From NCBI RefSeq assembly GCF_019279795.1, contig NC_056725.1:1750520416-1750584415 (forward strand): DNA of 64,000 nucleotides, given 5' to 3'. This stretch comes from Protopterus annectens (lineage: Eukaryota; Chordata; Ceratodontiformes; Protopteridae). Below, piece after piece: positions 52,782 to 62,554 of this stretch; position 1 is the stretch's first letter; every line of letters starts with the position of its first letter. The notes beneath the pieces are model-generated. The model was not told where the DNA came from and searched no databases. It worked only from the letters and a program-made list of their open reading frames with translations. Both the position numbers and the translations under genes were made by a program.

Positions 52782-53793
52782 TGTCAGAGAAAGTAAATAA
52801 TTGTCAAGCCTGTGGAAAGCAGATACCGCACCGAGATTTTTCATTCTTACTGTATCACTTGTCTAGGCCTTGACCACGATGTTCCTAATTGTCATTTGTG
52901 TGCTTTGTTTAACCTGCGTACCATTCATCGTCAGGCCAAGATTGTAGCCAGGCATTTTGGACTTTTACCCAAGGGCTCCGATATGGCTTCCATTAGTCAT
53001 CCGTTAGCCAATCTTCTGAAAAAATGCAATGATAGGGACAGAGACAGACCACACCGGACTAGGCCTTCTGACGACACTACTGTTAAAATGGTCATCAGTT
53101 CTCTGGCATCCAGTGAGGTGCTTTTGCAGCCCCTGATGTCTGCAACTATTCTGACGCAGGCCTCTGCTGAGACCATTTCGGGGTCTGGCATGCTGCATGC
53201 TGCTTCTTCATCTATTGATCCAGTGGTCATCTCTACCTTGAATGGTTCTGGAGCCACTGTGCAGGCACTAGCTTCCAAGGAAAGCATTCACTCTACCGAT
53301 GTTAGGCCCAAACCAACGTCTTCTCATCCGACTACTGCTGTGGCCAAGCCACTCGAGTCCTTTAGTCTTTGCCAGTAGATCTACCCTTCAGAAACTCTTG
53401 CAAAGGCAGGCTCCAGCTACTGCACCTCTGCCTCAGGCCCAAATGCTTAAAATGGCTAACGACCTTTTATCTCTTATTAGGGGAACTCAGCCCACTTCGT
53501 CCAAAAGGAAAAGGGATGTGTCACCTGAAGTTTTATCTGACTCAGATTCTGAGCAATCTGGTATTTCTGGTAAAGAAGAAGAGATGCAGGCCCTCTCAGC
53601 ATATGAGGATTCTGATCCAGAGGATTCTATTCCTTCAGCCTCCCCTCTGGAGGACTTCTCTTTTGGGGACACTTTGCATAACCTCGGTACTTTGATCGCA
53701 GATGATCAGTCTGTCTCATTGAAATTTTCTGTAGTACAAACCACAGCTATAACAGGCCTAAAAAAATATCAAAAGATGAATATAACCTGCTAA
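52782..53793 (+). pseudogene. DIRS gag
   Basis: ATG at 52782 ('MSEKVNNCQACGKQIPHRD') supplies the first CxxC of a zinc-binding cluster. A frame break near 52840 leads into 52812-53378 with 'CITCLGLDHDVPNCHLCALF'. A second break near 53370 leads to 53299-53793 with 'MLKMANDLLSLIRG', 'SSKRKRDVSPEVLSDSDSEQSG' (basic then acidic patch) and 'EEEMQALSAYEDSDPEDSIPSASPLEDFSF'. Gag packages the RNA of the element. The copy stops at 53793 where CR1-like sequence begins; RT and recombinase are absent. Confidence 0.7.
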
Positions 53794-53794
53794 G

Positions 53795-55870
53795 GGATGG
53801 TATGAATGGCTTAACAGAGTACGTCAATGTAGTCTACATCAACCGGTACAACTGCATGGAGTCATTCATAAAAAAAGATGCAAAACCTGTTCCTCAAGTA
53901 AAAGGAACTTGTCTGGTGGACATCTTCTATGAAATGGCTTTACAACAAAAGGAAGCAACTGTTCTCCATGTGGAAATAGGAGGAACTGCCAAATTAGGAA
54001 AAAATGCATCTTTAGGCTCAACAAGCAAATGAGATGACTAGTGATGAACTGCAGTACCAATTATGAATATAAAATAACATAAAATAAGGGAAAGCACTAA
54101 GCCTTCTTCAGTTTCATCATTGGCACTCCATGGAAAACACAAGGTTTGTTCACAAGTAGTACTTAACAGCACCACTCATACTGATCGTGTTAATGTAGAC
54201 AACCAGAAAGTGGATTGGTTGAGTACAAGCATTAAACCCCCATCGACACCCAAAGGACCATTAGACATGCATGATTCAATTTCCATGCCTCACATTTGAA
54301 TCAATGTAGTGTGAACTGGGCTATCCACGTAAAAAACACAACTTCCTTAAGATCTGATGGTATCCCATGACACATTTTTAACCATCTCCAGCCAGAACTA
54401 GACTCACCACTGAGCACCCATTTCAATCTCAGACAAAATACAGGTTTAATTCCAGCAGCGTGTAAGAGTTGCCACTGTCACCCCTTCGCAGAAAGGTGGT
54501 GCCGCTACTGACCCTATACAATATTGCAACATAACCAGGAGAAGTATGATATGTAAAGTCATTGTCCATATTAATCAGGATGTCATGAACAAGGACATAA
54601 GCAATCTCCTAACACTTGACCACACACAATTTGGATTTGTTAAGGGCAGATCTTGCCAGTTGAACCGGGTTTCTTCTTTGAGACATTTCACCAAGGACCT
54701 GGATGAGGCAAAGTGAGTATATACAGCATGCAGTTGACTTGGCCAAGGCCTTTGACATAATCCCATAGTATGGCACCAGTTAAAAGCTAACAAAATTAGG
54801 ATGAAAGAATGGTCTGATCAGGTGGATCAAAAAGTGGCTCAACCATAGGACAAAAACGGTGGGAAAAGGTTCCGACGCCAATGACAGAAGAACTGCCACT
54901 ATTGTTGTTCTGCAGTAATATTTATTGGGATGTATACTGCTTTCTACCTCCTTGTCATAATTCCAGGCTATGACTAAATGGCGTCGGCTGTTCAGTTTTG
55001 TGAACAAATGTCAAATGGGCACTGTGAGTGACTCACCCAATTTTGTTAATAAACTGAAAGAGGGTCTCACAGCCAGAAATGACTGGTGCCAAAATAATCA
55101 CGTTTAGCTAAATGATAGAAACTCTATTAGCATACCATTCTTAAAAAACATGGTCCCTACTGAATACCGCTACATCAGTGGCAAACCCTAAGACCTCAAC
55201 CTGTGTTGAGAGATCTGGGTATTCAGGTTCACAACAATTTCATATCTGACCGTCAGGGAGCAGCTGTACTAATGAAACGCCTTGTATTTGGTTCAGCTCA
55301 TAATTGTAGGTATTGCATCCAAAAAAAGGAGGTTATTACATGTCTGTAGTCCTGTTTGATTAGGCCATTAATTATTGATAAGGAACCATTTGTTGCCTCT
55401 ATAGTTTACCTGCACCAAATGACAAGGTCACATAAGTAGCTCAGAAACTGAGTGGATGGCCTTAGATAAGAATCATTTCACTCAGCAACATACAAATTTC
55501 TCAGAGGTGATGTGTGTCTTGCTTACAAGGCAATCTGAGTGCCTGCCCTAGCAGAGATGCTCCATATCTGTTAGTGTAACTGAATGCGCATTACCGTATC
55601 AAAAGTCCAAATTGTAATATGTGATATATCTCACTGAGGCTGCACCATGTCTGGAATACAATTCCCAGACACATCAAACATAGTACCTCGATGACACGCT
55701 TCAAGTCCAACCTTCATAAGTGGATGGAAAACCAGCTTTTTGTCCTTGGGGTTGAAGCCATATCCTTCATTGGCCGGGGGAACTGGTGTTGAATGGAGTT
55801 TTGTTTTCAGGAAAAATTATTGGATAGGGTCGTAAGCGCTCCGTAGCCAGTAGCCTAGTAATCTCCTATA
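53795..55870 (+). pseudogene. Highly diverged CR1-like LINE
   Basis: Scattered frames keep CR1 order: 'YINRYNCMESFIKKDAKPVPQVK' (linker, 53802-54032), a stretch near 54450-54600 reading like 'TPxQKGGAATDPIQYxNITRxSMICKVI', then 'DISNLLTLDHTQFGFVKGRSCQLN' near 54595-54665 and 'DLAKAFDIIP' near 54738-54770. Farther on come an RT C-terminal block near 55060-55560 and a 3' UTR with GTAAGCGCTCC...AGTAGCCTAGTAA near 55830-55860. It is much more decayed than any other CR1 here, probably an older subfamily. 54035-54230 does not fit CR1 and may be another insertion. Confidence 0.62.
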
Positions 55871-55890
55871 ATCTTACATCTGTATATATG

Positions 55891-55892
<2 letters not shown>

Positions 55893-55942
<50 letters not shown>
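55893..55942. repeat. (TA)n microsatellite
   Basis: About 24 TA units beside the repeat at 56100. Confidence 0.9.
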
Positions 55943-56099
55943 GCGTGTGTGTCTACTTCGGAACAATGAAAACTTACATCGAAGATGCAAACACAGAGAC
56001 CTAAACAATGAAACCCCATAACACAGACAACCACGTAAGTATAGTACACACATCAAAAACATACAGAAATACATACAGAACTGCCACAAGCAACCAACC

Positions 56100-56400
56100 A
56101 CATCACCCTACACTACAAATAGGCAGGGGCAAGCCCCCCTGCACCCCACACCCACACCACTGTAATATTATAACTCGGAGATTGAACAAACAGACACACA
56201 AGACAAACTCACACCCACACACTACAGTCTGTCACACAAAGACACACACACACACCACAGTCACAACACACACTTACAAACAGAAGTACCCCTCACAAAT
56301 ACACTTACACATGCATACTCAGGCACAGCGGAACACCAAAAGCGCTAAATCATAATCACGTAACACCGAGATTTTGAATATGGTGCATTTCGGTGTTCTG
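56100..56400. repeat. GGGGCAAGCCCCCCTGCACCCC family repeat, copy 3
   Basis: Shares AGGCAGGGGCAAGCCCCCCT, CTCGGAGATTG and ACACAC-rich DNA ending in AGCGCTAAATCA with 10865-11045. It has no inverted ends as clear as those at 10701-11175. Confidence 0.5.
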
Positions 56401-56462
56401 AACTTTCCTTGTTTTGGTGATAAGTGGTAGAGGGTATTTCCTAGGTAATAAGTAGTCATTTA

Positions 56463-56668
56463 TTATGTATTTTTTTTTATTTATTTAACATATGTTTACT
56501 GGGAAAATGTCCAGCTGTGAAGAATTGAACATTGATAGCGGAGGCCCAGGGAGTAAATCTGTATACAGTAGTATATGAGATATGAAAAAAATACATTATT
56601 AAATACAGATACAGACATAAAATACACAGTACGTATATACAGCATACAGTACAACACAATAATAGTAA
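56463..56668 (-). repeat. L2-like LINE (or derived SINE) 3' tail
   Basis: ATTTATTTAACATATGTTTACTGGGAAAATGTCCAG matches the 3' end at 6925-6965 (TTATTTTACATTTGTTGACCGGGATAGTCCAA), and GGAGGCCCAGGGA matches GGAGGCCTGGGAA. Only the last ~200 bp are present. Confidence 0.6.
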
Positions 56669-56671
56669 TGA

Positions 56672-57483
56672 TGCACTTTTGAGATTTTAAGTATTTTTCC
56701 TCTTGATGATCTGTTGATCAGTGGCAGTGAAAAACATTGAGCAGCCTGCCTGCCCCTGTGGGAGTGGTTACTGACTTGAAACTGTAGTTTTACTGGCCAT
56801 TTTGGGTCAATTCCAAACTCCTTCATCTTCCTCTCTTAAAACCTGGTTGCCTCATGGTTTTGGCATCTTTTCAGGCTTGTTGGCTGTTGGTGAAGCACCC
56901 ACCAAGAGGAGAAAATGCTGAGATAAGAAAGGAGCCACTTTTGAGATTTTAAGTATTTTTCCTCTGTTTATTTGCTAACTTTTCTGCATAGCTGCCTATT
57001 TTGAGCATTTTCTGGCTTGTTAAACTTGATTTCTGCATTAGTAACTGTATTTAGAGCACAACCTAGAGCTGTTTACTGAATTTCCTGTTTGCACTTATTT
57101 TTAAAATCGTTTTTTTCTCAAAACTTGCATTTTATCTGTCTTTGGCCTAGCACTCTTGTGTGGGGTCATTTACTGCACTGTTATAACTTGTGAACATCTG
57201 CTATCTCTGAAAAAAACAAAAAAACAAAAAAATCTTGATTTTTCCCCACTTTTCTGAGATTTAAAAAAGTTCAGTTACAGGCTTGCTGTTCTTGAACTGT
57301 TTGTAAGTTTCTTGGAGGCCATTTTTTGCTTGGGCTAAAGGGAAGTCTCTCTGTTGATCAGTGGCAGTGAAAAACATTGAGCAGCCTGCCTGCCCCTGTG
57401 GGAGTGGTTACTGACTTGAAACTGTAGTTTTATTGGCCATTTTGTGTCAATTCCAAACTCCTTCATCTTCCTCTCTTAAAACC
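56672..57483 (+). repeat. Tandem leader monomers upstream of CR1
   Basis: The 133-bp block CTGTTGATCAGTGGCAGTG...CTCTCTTAAAACC occurs at 56711-56843 and 57351-57483 with two or three substitutions. Its preceding word CACTTTTGAGATTTTAAGTA occurs at 56672 and 56938. The array ends just before the conserved CR1 leader, as at 18971-20230, although the monomer sequence is different. Confidence 0.6.
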
Positions 57484-57499
57484 CTCTTTTGTGCGGTTT

Positions 57500-57779
57500 T
57501 GCGTGTTTTTGTGCATAGCGCAACAGTGGGCAGTGCCACCTAATTGGGTTTAAACTATTCCTGGCTCAGCAAAGTCTGCTCTTCACTTTTTTACTTAGAA
57601 CTGCTCTATCTCTCAATTTAAGCACCATATTCTCATTCTAAGGCCTTTCTCTGGTCCAATTAAGTAATCCTACAAGTTAGCACTATTAAACCATAAGCAC
57701 TACTTACTCTTATACTCTCTACGATTACCCTGTCCTCTATTGGTCCGTCTTAAATTCAGTTTTCCTATATTACTCTAGC
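57500..57779 (+). promoter_or_regulatory. CR1 5' leader
   Basis: GTGCCACCTAATTGGGTTTAAACTATTCC and AAAGTCTGCTCTTCA correspond to the leaders at 20270 and 27690. The ORF1 ATG at 57780 follows. Confidence 0.5.
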
Positions 57780-58754
57780 ATGTCCAAAGGTCAGTCAATG
57801 GTTTCCTCTCCAGTCCAGCTGGTGAATATGGGAATTTTGAGGCAATGTTACAACTGTCTCATGTACACGGACAACCCTCTCCTCCTCCAAACAGGTTCAA
57901 ATATATGTGAGAGATGCAACTATTTAGCCAAACTGGAGGCTGAGCTCTCTCATCTCAAAACTGGTGTAACCAGTCAGGAGGAGAAGGTAACCTCACACAA
58001 CACAATTCCAGTATCACATAGTCCCACCACATCAGCGAACCAAACACATAAATACACAAAAACATACTCGGATGCTCTAAATAAAAATCTACCTAAGCAA
58101 CAGAGACCTCCAAAGCAGACATCCAAGCAAACGCTACCTCAAAACAAAACACGCACAACACATAGCCCACAAAGTCAGTGTGCCAAGCAGCCACAGCTCT
58201 TAAGGCTGAATAACACACCTGATACTCTTGTAATAGGTGACTCTATTGTCAGACACAGTGACGTCCCGCTCACCAGGCTGAATAAAGAGAAGGTCACGGT
58301 GAGCTGCCTGTCGGGTGCTAGGATCCGCCACATAACGCAAGCACTCAGGTCCCTCCAAAGCAAATACAAATATGACTCAGTAATTGTACATGCTGGTGTG
58401 AATGACCTGAGACATACCTCCCTGGACTACATGAAAAGAGACACAGAGGAGCTCTCTGATCATGTAGCCCAGGCTGGTATGACCCTGACCTTGAGCAGCA
58501 TCTTACCCTCACATAGAATGATGCCACAGTACAAAGACAAAATGATCGATTTTAACAATTGGCTAAAATTTTGGTGTCATTCAAAGGGGATCCGGTGTCT
58601 GTCAGCCTGGGATGACATGCTCGACAAGCCACATTGCTTTGCTAGGGACGGCTTGCACCTGTCACCACTGGGCTTTTGGATATTGGCAAAGGCTCTTGCC
58701 ACCCCCATAGTGCCTTTTTTAGGCAAGGCTCAAAAGTCAAACCCACCCCCATAG
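57780..58754 (+). CDS. CR1 ORF1: zinc-knuckle-like plus SGNH esterase, intact
   Basis: A complete 324-residue frame. Residues 23-46 form a C-x2-C-x16-C-x2-C segment (C23, C26, C43, C46), followed by a short helical stretch ('LAKLEAELSHLK', 48-60). Residues ~75-145 are a polar, low-complexity linker. Residues 148-310 form the esterase: 'GDSIVRH' (Ser155), 'GVNDLR' (Gly206, Asn208) and 'RDGLHLSPLG' (Asp290, His293), so all SGNH blocks are intact. Esterase-type ORF1 proteins occur in CR1-clade LINEs. Their role in retrotransposition is not settled; RNA binding and membrane association have been proposed. Copies at 20519, 27880 and 37846 are broken versions, and their shared ATG supports this start. 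ORF2 overlaps or follows immediately. Confidence 0.9.
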   Translation: MSKGQSMVSSPVQLVNMGILRQCYNCLMYTDNPLLLQTGSNICERCNYLAKLEAELSHLKTGVTSQEEKVTSHNTIPVSHSPTTSANQTHKYTKTYSDALNKNLPKQQRPPKQTSKQTLPQNKTRTTHSPQSQCAKQPQLLRLNNTPDTLVIGDSIVRHSDVPLTRLNKEKVTVSCLSGARIRHITQALRSLQSKYKYDSVIVHAGVNDLRHTSLDYMKRDTEELSDHVAQAGMTLTLSSILPSHRMMPQYKDKMIDFNNWLKFWCHSKGIRCLSAWDDMLDKPHCFARDGLHLSPLGFWILAKALATPIVPFLGKAQKSNPPP

Positions 58755-59898
58755 ACAGCACAAGGAACAAGAAACTAAGGGTAATGCTGCTTAATGCCAG
58801 AAGTCTTAACCTCAAGATGCACGCACTCGAAGCTCTCCTCAGTATGGAGAACATCGATGTTTGTGCAGTGACAGAAACCTGGTTCAAGGCTCCAGAGAGC
58901 ACCCCAGCACTACCAGGCTATACCTCATATCATGCTTTTCGGCGCAAAACCCGGACCGAACCACAAAAGGAGGAGGAGTTTCCATATTTATCAAGGATAT
59001 TCACACCTCCAGGTTAGTGGCATTGCACAAAGTATTGGAGACCATCTATGTGCAACTAACAGTGGGCAAGACTGCTTTTCAGTTTATAGCATCCTACAGA
59101 CCACCCTCTCAAAGTCAGGAATCCCACTCGGCTTTCCTGAAAACATTGGAGAACATGAAGATCTCTCAGAACACCATTATATTGGGTGACTTCAACTACC
59201 CAAACATTGACTGGGAGCACTACTCAAGCCCCAGCACCTTAGCCCAAAGGTTCCTGGAAATTATAAACTCAAATGCTATGGAACAACTAGTCACCACTCC
59301 CACAAGAGGGGACAACATACTAGACCTGATCATTACCAACATGGGGACTCTATGCTCCACACCAGAAGTATAGCTCTCATTTGTAAGATCAGACCATAAA
59401 TTAATTTCACTGGATGTCCACATCCCGACCCCACCCCCAGCCCAGAAAACCACAGTGAAAAACTTCTCAAAAGCAAACTTCTCACTTCTCAAAACCGAAG
59501 TGGAATCCTTCAAGGCCCAGGGCCAGTGGAAATTATGGCCCAAACTGCCGAATCCTTTTTAAACGCATTCTACGGACATCTCCAGTAATGCATGGATCAT
59601 GCTATCCCAAACAAAACCAAGACCCAATCATCCAAAGGCAGGTGTCCAGTCTGGTGGACTCCTGCCATAAATAAACTGCACAACAGAAGGAGGAAGCTAC
59701 TACATGATAGAGCAAAATACCTAACAGGGAAGGCATCTCTGATCAGTACTAGCAAAAAATAACGATCCCTCATAAAATCCTCCAAGGCCAGCTTCGAGAG
59801 AAAAATTGCACAGGACATCAAAGACAATCATAAGGCTTTTTTCAGTTATGTTAGGAACCTGGGATGCAACTTCCAGACTTGTTCTGAGTTGATTCTAA
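58755..59898 (+). pseudogene. CR1 ORF2, APE endonuclease and linker, broken
   Basis: A possible start at 58676 overlaps ORF1; the family-typical 'VMLLNARSLNLKMHALEALLSMENIDVCAVTETWFKAPES' follows from about 58781. A frameshift near 58945 moves to the frame 58861-59373 with 'GGGVSIFIKDIHTSRLVAL', 'IILGDFNYPNIDWEHYS' and 'ILDLIITNMGTLCSTPEV'. A TAG at 59371 interrupts just before 'RSDHKLISLDVHI'. The catalytic Glu (TETW), Asp/Asn (GDFNYP) and SDH are all still readable. The linker 59440-59898 has further breaks. The endonuclease nicks target DNA to prime reverse transcription; this copy cannot make it in one piece. Confidence 0.85.
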
Positions 59899-61695
59899 AT
59901 GACAAAAAATACACTGAACCCACAGACATCACCAATATCCTGGCAGACAGGTTCAGTGCAAACACCCCCCCTCCCCCCAAAAGAGCAAGTATCTATCCCG
60001 GCAGAGGGCTGCCTCCCAAACATCTCTGATGCTCAGGTGAAGGCTGCCCTCTCCAAAGCAAAAAACACTGCTTCTATGGGACCAGATGGCATCCCGGGTT
60101 GCGTCCTACATGAACTCCAAGAGGAACTAATCCCTCAAATAAAACAGCTATACAATCTCAGCCTCACTACAGGATATGTGCCCACAGAATGGTGTACAGC
60201 AACAGTGGTCCCACTCCACAAAGGTGGAGCTTCTACGGACCATGGAAACTATCACCCCATAAGCCTGACTAGCTTAGTCTGCAAGGCTATGGAGAGGATC
60301 ATCATGGAGCTCATAAACAAAGACATTGGGGACCTACAGACACTAGATCCTACCCAGTTCGGCTTTGTCAAGGGCAGATCCTGCCTTTTGAACCTGGTTT
60401 ACTTCTTCAAAACAGTCACCAAAGCCATAGATGAAGGGAAGGTAGTCCACACAGCCTATCTGGACCTTGCAAAGGCATTTGACACAATACCCCACTTGGG
60501 CATCATAGATAAGCTATCCAGCTTAAATATAAACCCCTATGTCACAAGATGGGTCACAAACTGGCTCAAAGACAGAACCCACAGAGTGAGAGTTGCTGGA
60601 GCTATGTCAGACTCAAAACCGGTCACAAGTGGCGTCCCACAGGGTTCTGTCCTGGGACCACTCTTGTTCGGTATATACTTTTCCGAGGTACAGGCAAATG
60701 TGGGAGGACTATGGCTCACCAAGTTTGCAGACGACTGCAAACTGGGCGCCATAATCGACTCTCCAGCTGACACAAACATCCTTCAAAAAGGTCTCACAGA
60801 GACAGATAACTGGTGCCAGTGCCATGGTTTAAAGCTAAATGCCAAAAAGTGTATAGTCATACCCTTTGGCAAAAACAATGTGCCCACAAATTACCACATA
60901 GGCAGAAACCCATTAAGTACAGAGAAAGATATTAGGGACCTGGGGACCCAAGTTGATAGCAATCTCTCCTTTGACAACCACATTGCCAAAGTGGTTAGAA
61001 AGACCTTCTACATAGCCCACCTCATCACGAAGGGTTTCACATCTAGATCAAGAGAGGTAATCATGCCCCTTTATTCATCCTTCATCAGGCCTATCATAGA
61101 ATACAATGCCCCTTTTGGGATGTACCTTACCCGACACCTGCAGCAATTAGAAAGACCCCAAAAGTATCTCACCAAGAGGATCAAGGGTCTCAAACAGATG
61201 CCATATGCTGCTCAGTTAAAAAAACTCCAGCTCTACTCAGTTGCATACCGCCTACTTTGAGGCGATCTATGCCTGACATACAAAGCTATGTGAAATCCAG
61301 AATTAATGGACATGCTCCACCTCAGTAAATATAAATCCCTTAGAGCCACACGTTCGAGGGACTTGAACCTCTGCAGAGAAATAAATAGAACTTGCTGGAG
61401 AGACAGGTTCATAACCCAGAGGCTCCCTTCGCTCTGGAATAGAATTCCAGTTCATGTGAGGCAGAGTACCTCCCTGAATCTCTTCAAGAAGAATCTCGAT
61501 AGGTGGATGGGGGATCGTAGGTTTGTCCCAGGGATTACTCCCGTGTCACTATTAGACAGAGGCACAGTAAACTAAACCTTAAAAAGGGCACAGTATACTC
61601 AAATCAAGGGGTGGCATAAGCTATACAGAATCGGGCTAGGCTTATAATTGCCCCAGGGCAGATAGCCTAGTATGAACCTAAGAACCTCTGTGAGC
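59899..61695 (+). pseudogene. CR1 ORF2, reverse transcriptase, near intact
   Basis: The 453-codon open frame 59899-61260 spans the RT: 'AKNTASMGPDGIPGCVLHEL', 'VVPLHKGGASTDHGNYHPISLTSL', 'FGFVKGRSCLLNL', 'AYLDLAKAFDTIPH' (motif A), 'VTSGVPQGSVLGPLLFGIYF' (motif B), 'TKFADDCKLGAI' (motif C) and 'DLGTQVDSNLSFDNH'. A TGA at 61258, replacing the Arg of 'LLRGDLCL', and a second stop in 'KAM-NPELM' interrupt it. Frame 61306-61575 completes the C-terminus ('RRFVPGITPVSLLDRGTVN'). The 3' UTR (AGGCTTATAATTGCCCCAGGG...AGCCTAGTATGAACC) ends near 61695. This is the best RT in the window and a good reference for the other copies. Confidence 0.9.
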
Positions 61696-62179
61696 CATAG
61701 AGAATTGTAGAGTACAACATTAACATAACAGACAAAAATTGTAGTTAGATGGATGTTTTTGACTGGGTGAAATTATACATTTAGCAGAACCAGCATTGAG
61801 CCCTGACTTTTTTTTGCTAGTATAGAACATACAGCAGTAGAAACAATAATGGTTTAACTATTTTATAAATATAGTTCACTGTAGTGTTTGGTGGTGATCA
61901 TGTATGATGGTGGCATACATAGATAGGAATACACAGTAAACTGACAGAGCATGCTGCACTTATAGTTAAAATAAGATTGTCATCAGCTTCATTGCCTAGT
62001 AGTGTTAAAAGACGCTAGGTAGGAAAAGAGGAAGTGTGTATAGGAGTGTTTGCAGTTATTACCTATGGCTAGTACATGAAGAAGACCCTGAGTTATGCAA
62101 GTGTAAGGTAATTACGTGTGTTATCTGGTGATCGGATGTCAAGAGACAGTGCATGTCGGGTTTTTTTTCAACATCAGTG
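61696..62179. other. Unannotated stretch
   Basis: Nothing supportable recognised. Confidence 0.4.
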
Positions 62180-62430
62180 TCTAAGACAAATCTTTGAACG
62201 CTCAAAATTTCGTACTTTATATGTTTGAGAGCAAACGTTTGAAATTTTAATTTTTTGAAGACTGACTTTGAATGGGCGTACAGTGCAGATAGGGAGAATT
62301 TCCATTTTCTGCAATGAAGTGCGGTCTCGTAGTCGGTGTATATAAGTAGGGGTGGTGTGTTTGTGAAGGGTGGCTTGCCCCTGAGTCACACTTTTAAAAC
62401 TTTTTTTTTTCTTTTTTTATTTTTATTTGA
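62180..62430. repeat. Hairpin repeat family copy, inverted relative to 10020-10397
   Basis: It aligns with the reverse complement of 10180-10395: GTTTGAAATTTTAA, GTACAGTGCAGA, GGGAGAATTTC, GTGCGGTCTCGTAGTCGGTGTATATAAGTAG, GGCTTGCCCC and the following T-rich run. This supports a dispersed family with at least four copies here. Confidence 0.5.
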
Positions 62431-62554
62431 TGTTGGAACATGGTAATGTCGAACCTTTGTTCTCCACCATGTAATGTTTGCCATTTTTGATGTTGCAACA
62501 TTTAACATAGACCCCAACATCAATATCATAGAGAGCGTGTTTAGCATACAGAGT

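Noticed and set aside
54035-54230. Possible sixth hammerhead/PLE tail on the minus strand near 54095-54115
   Set aside because: It has CTGAAGAAGG and a T-rich tail but no GAAA at the right distance; too weak to list as a motif.
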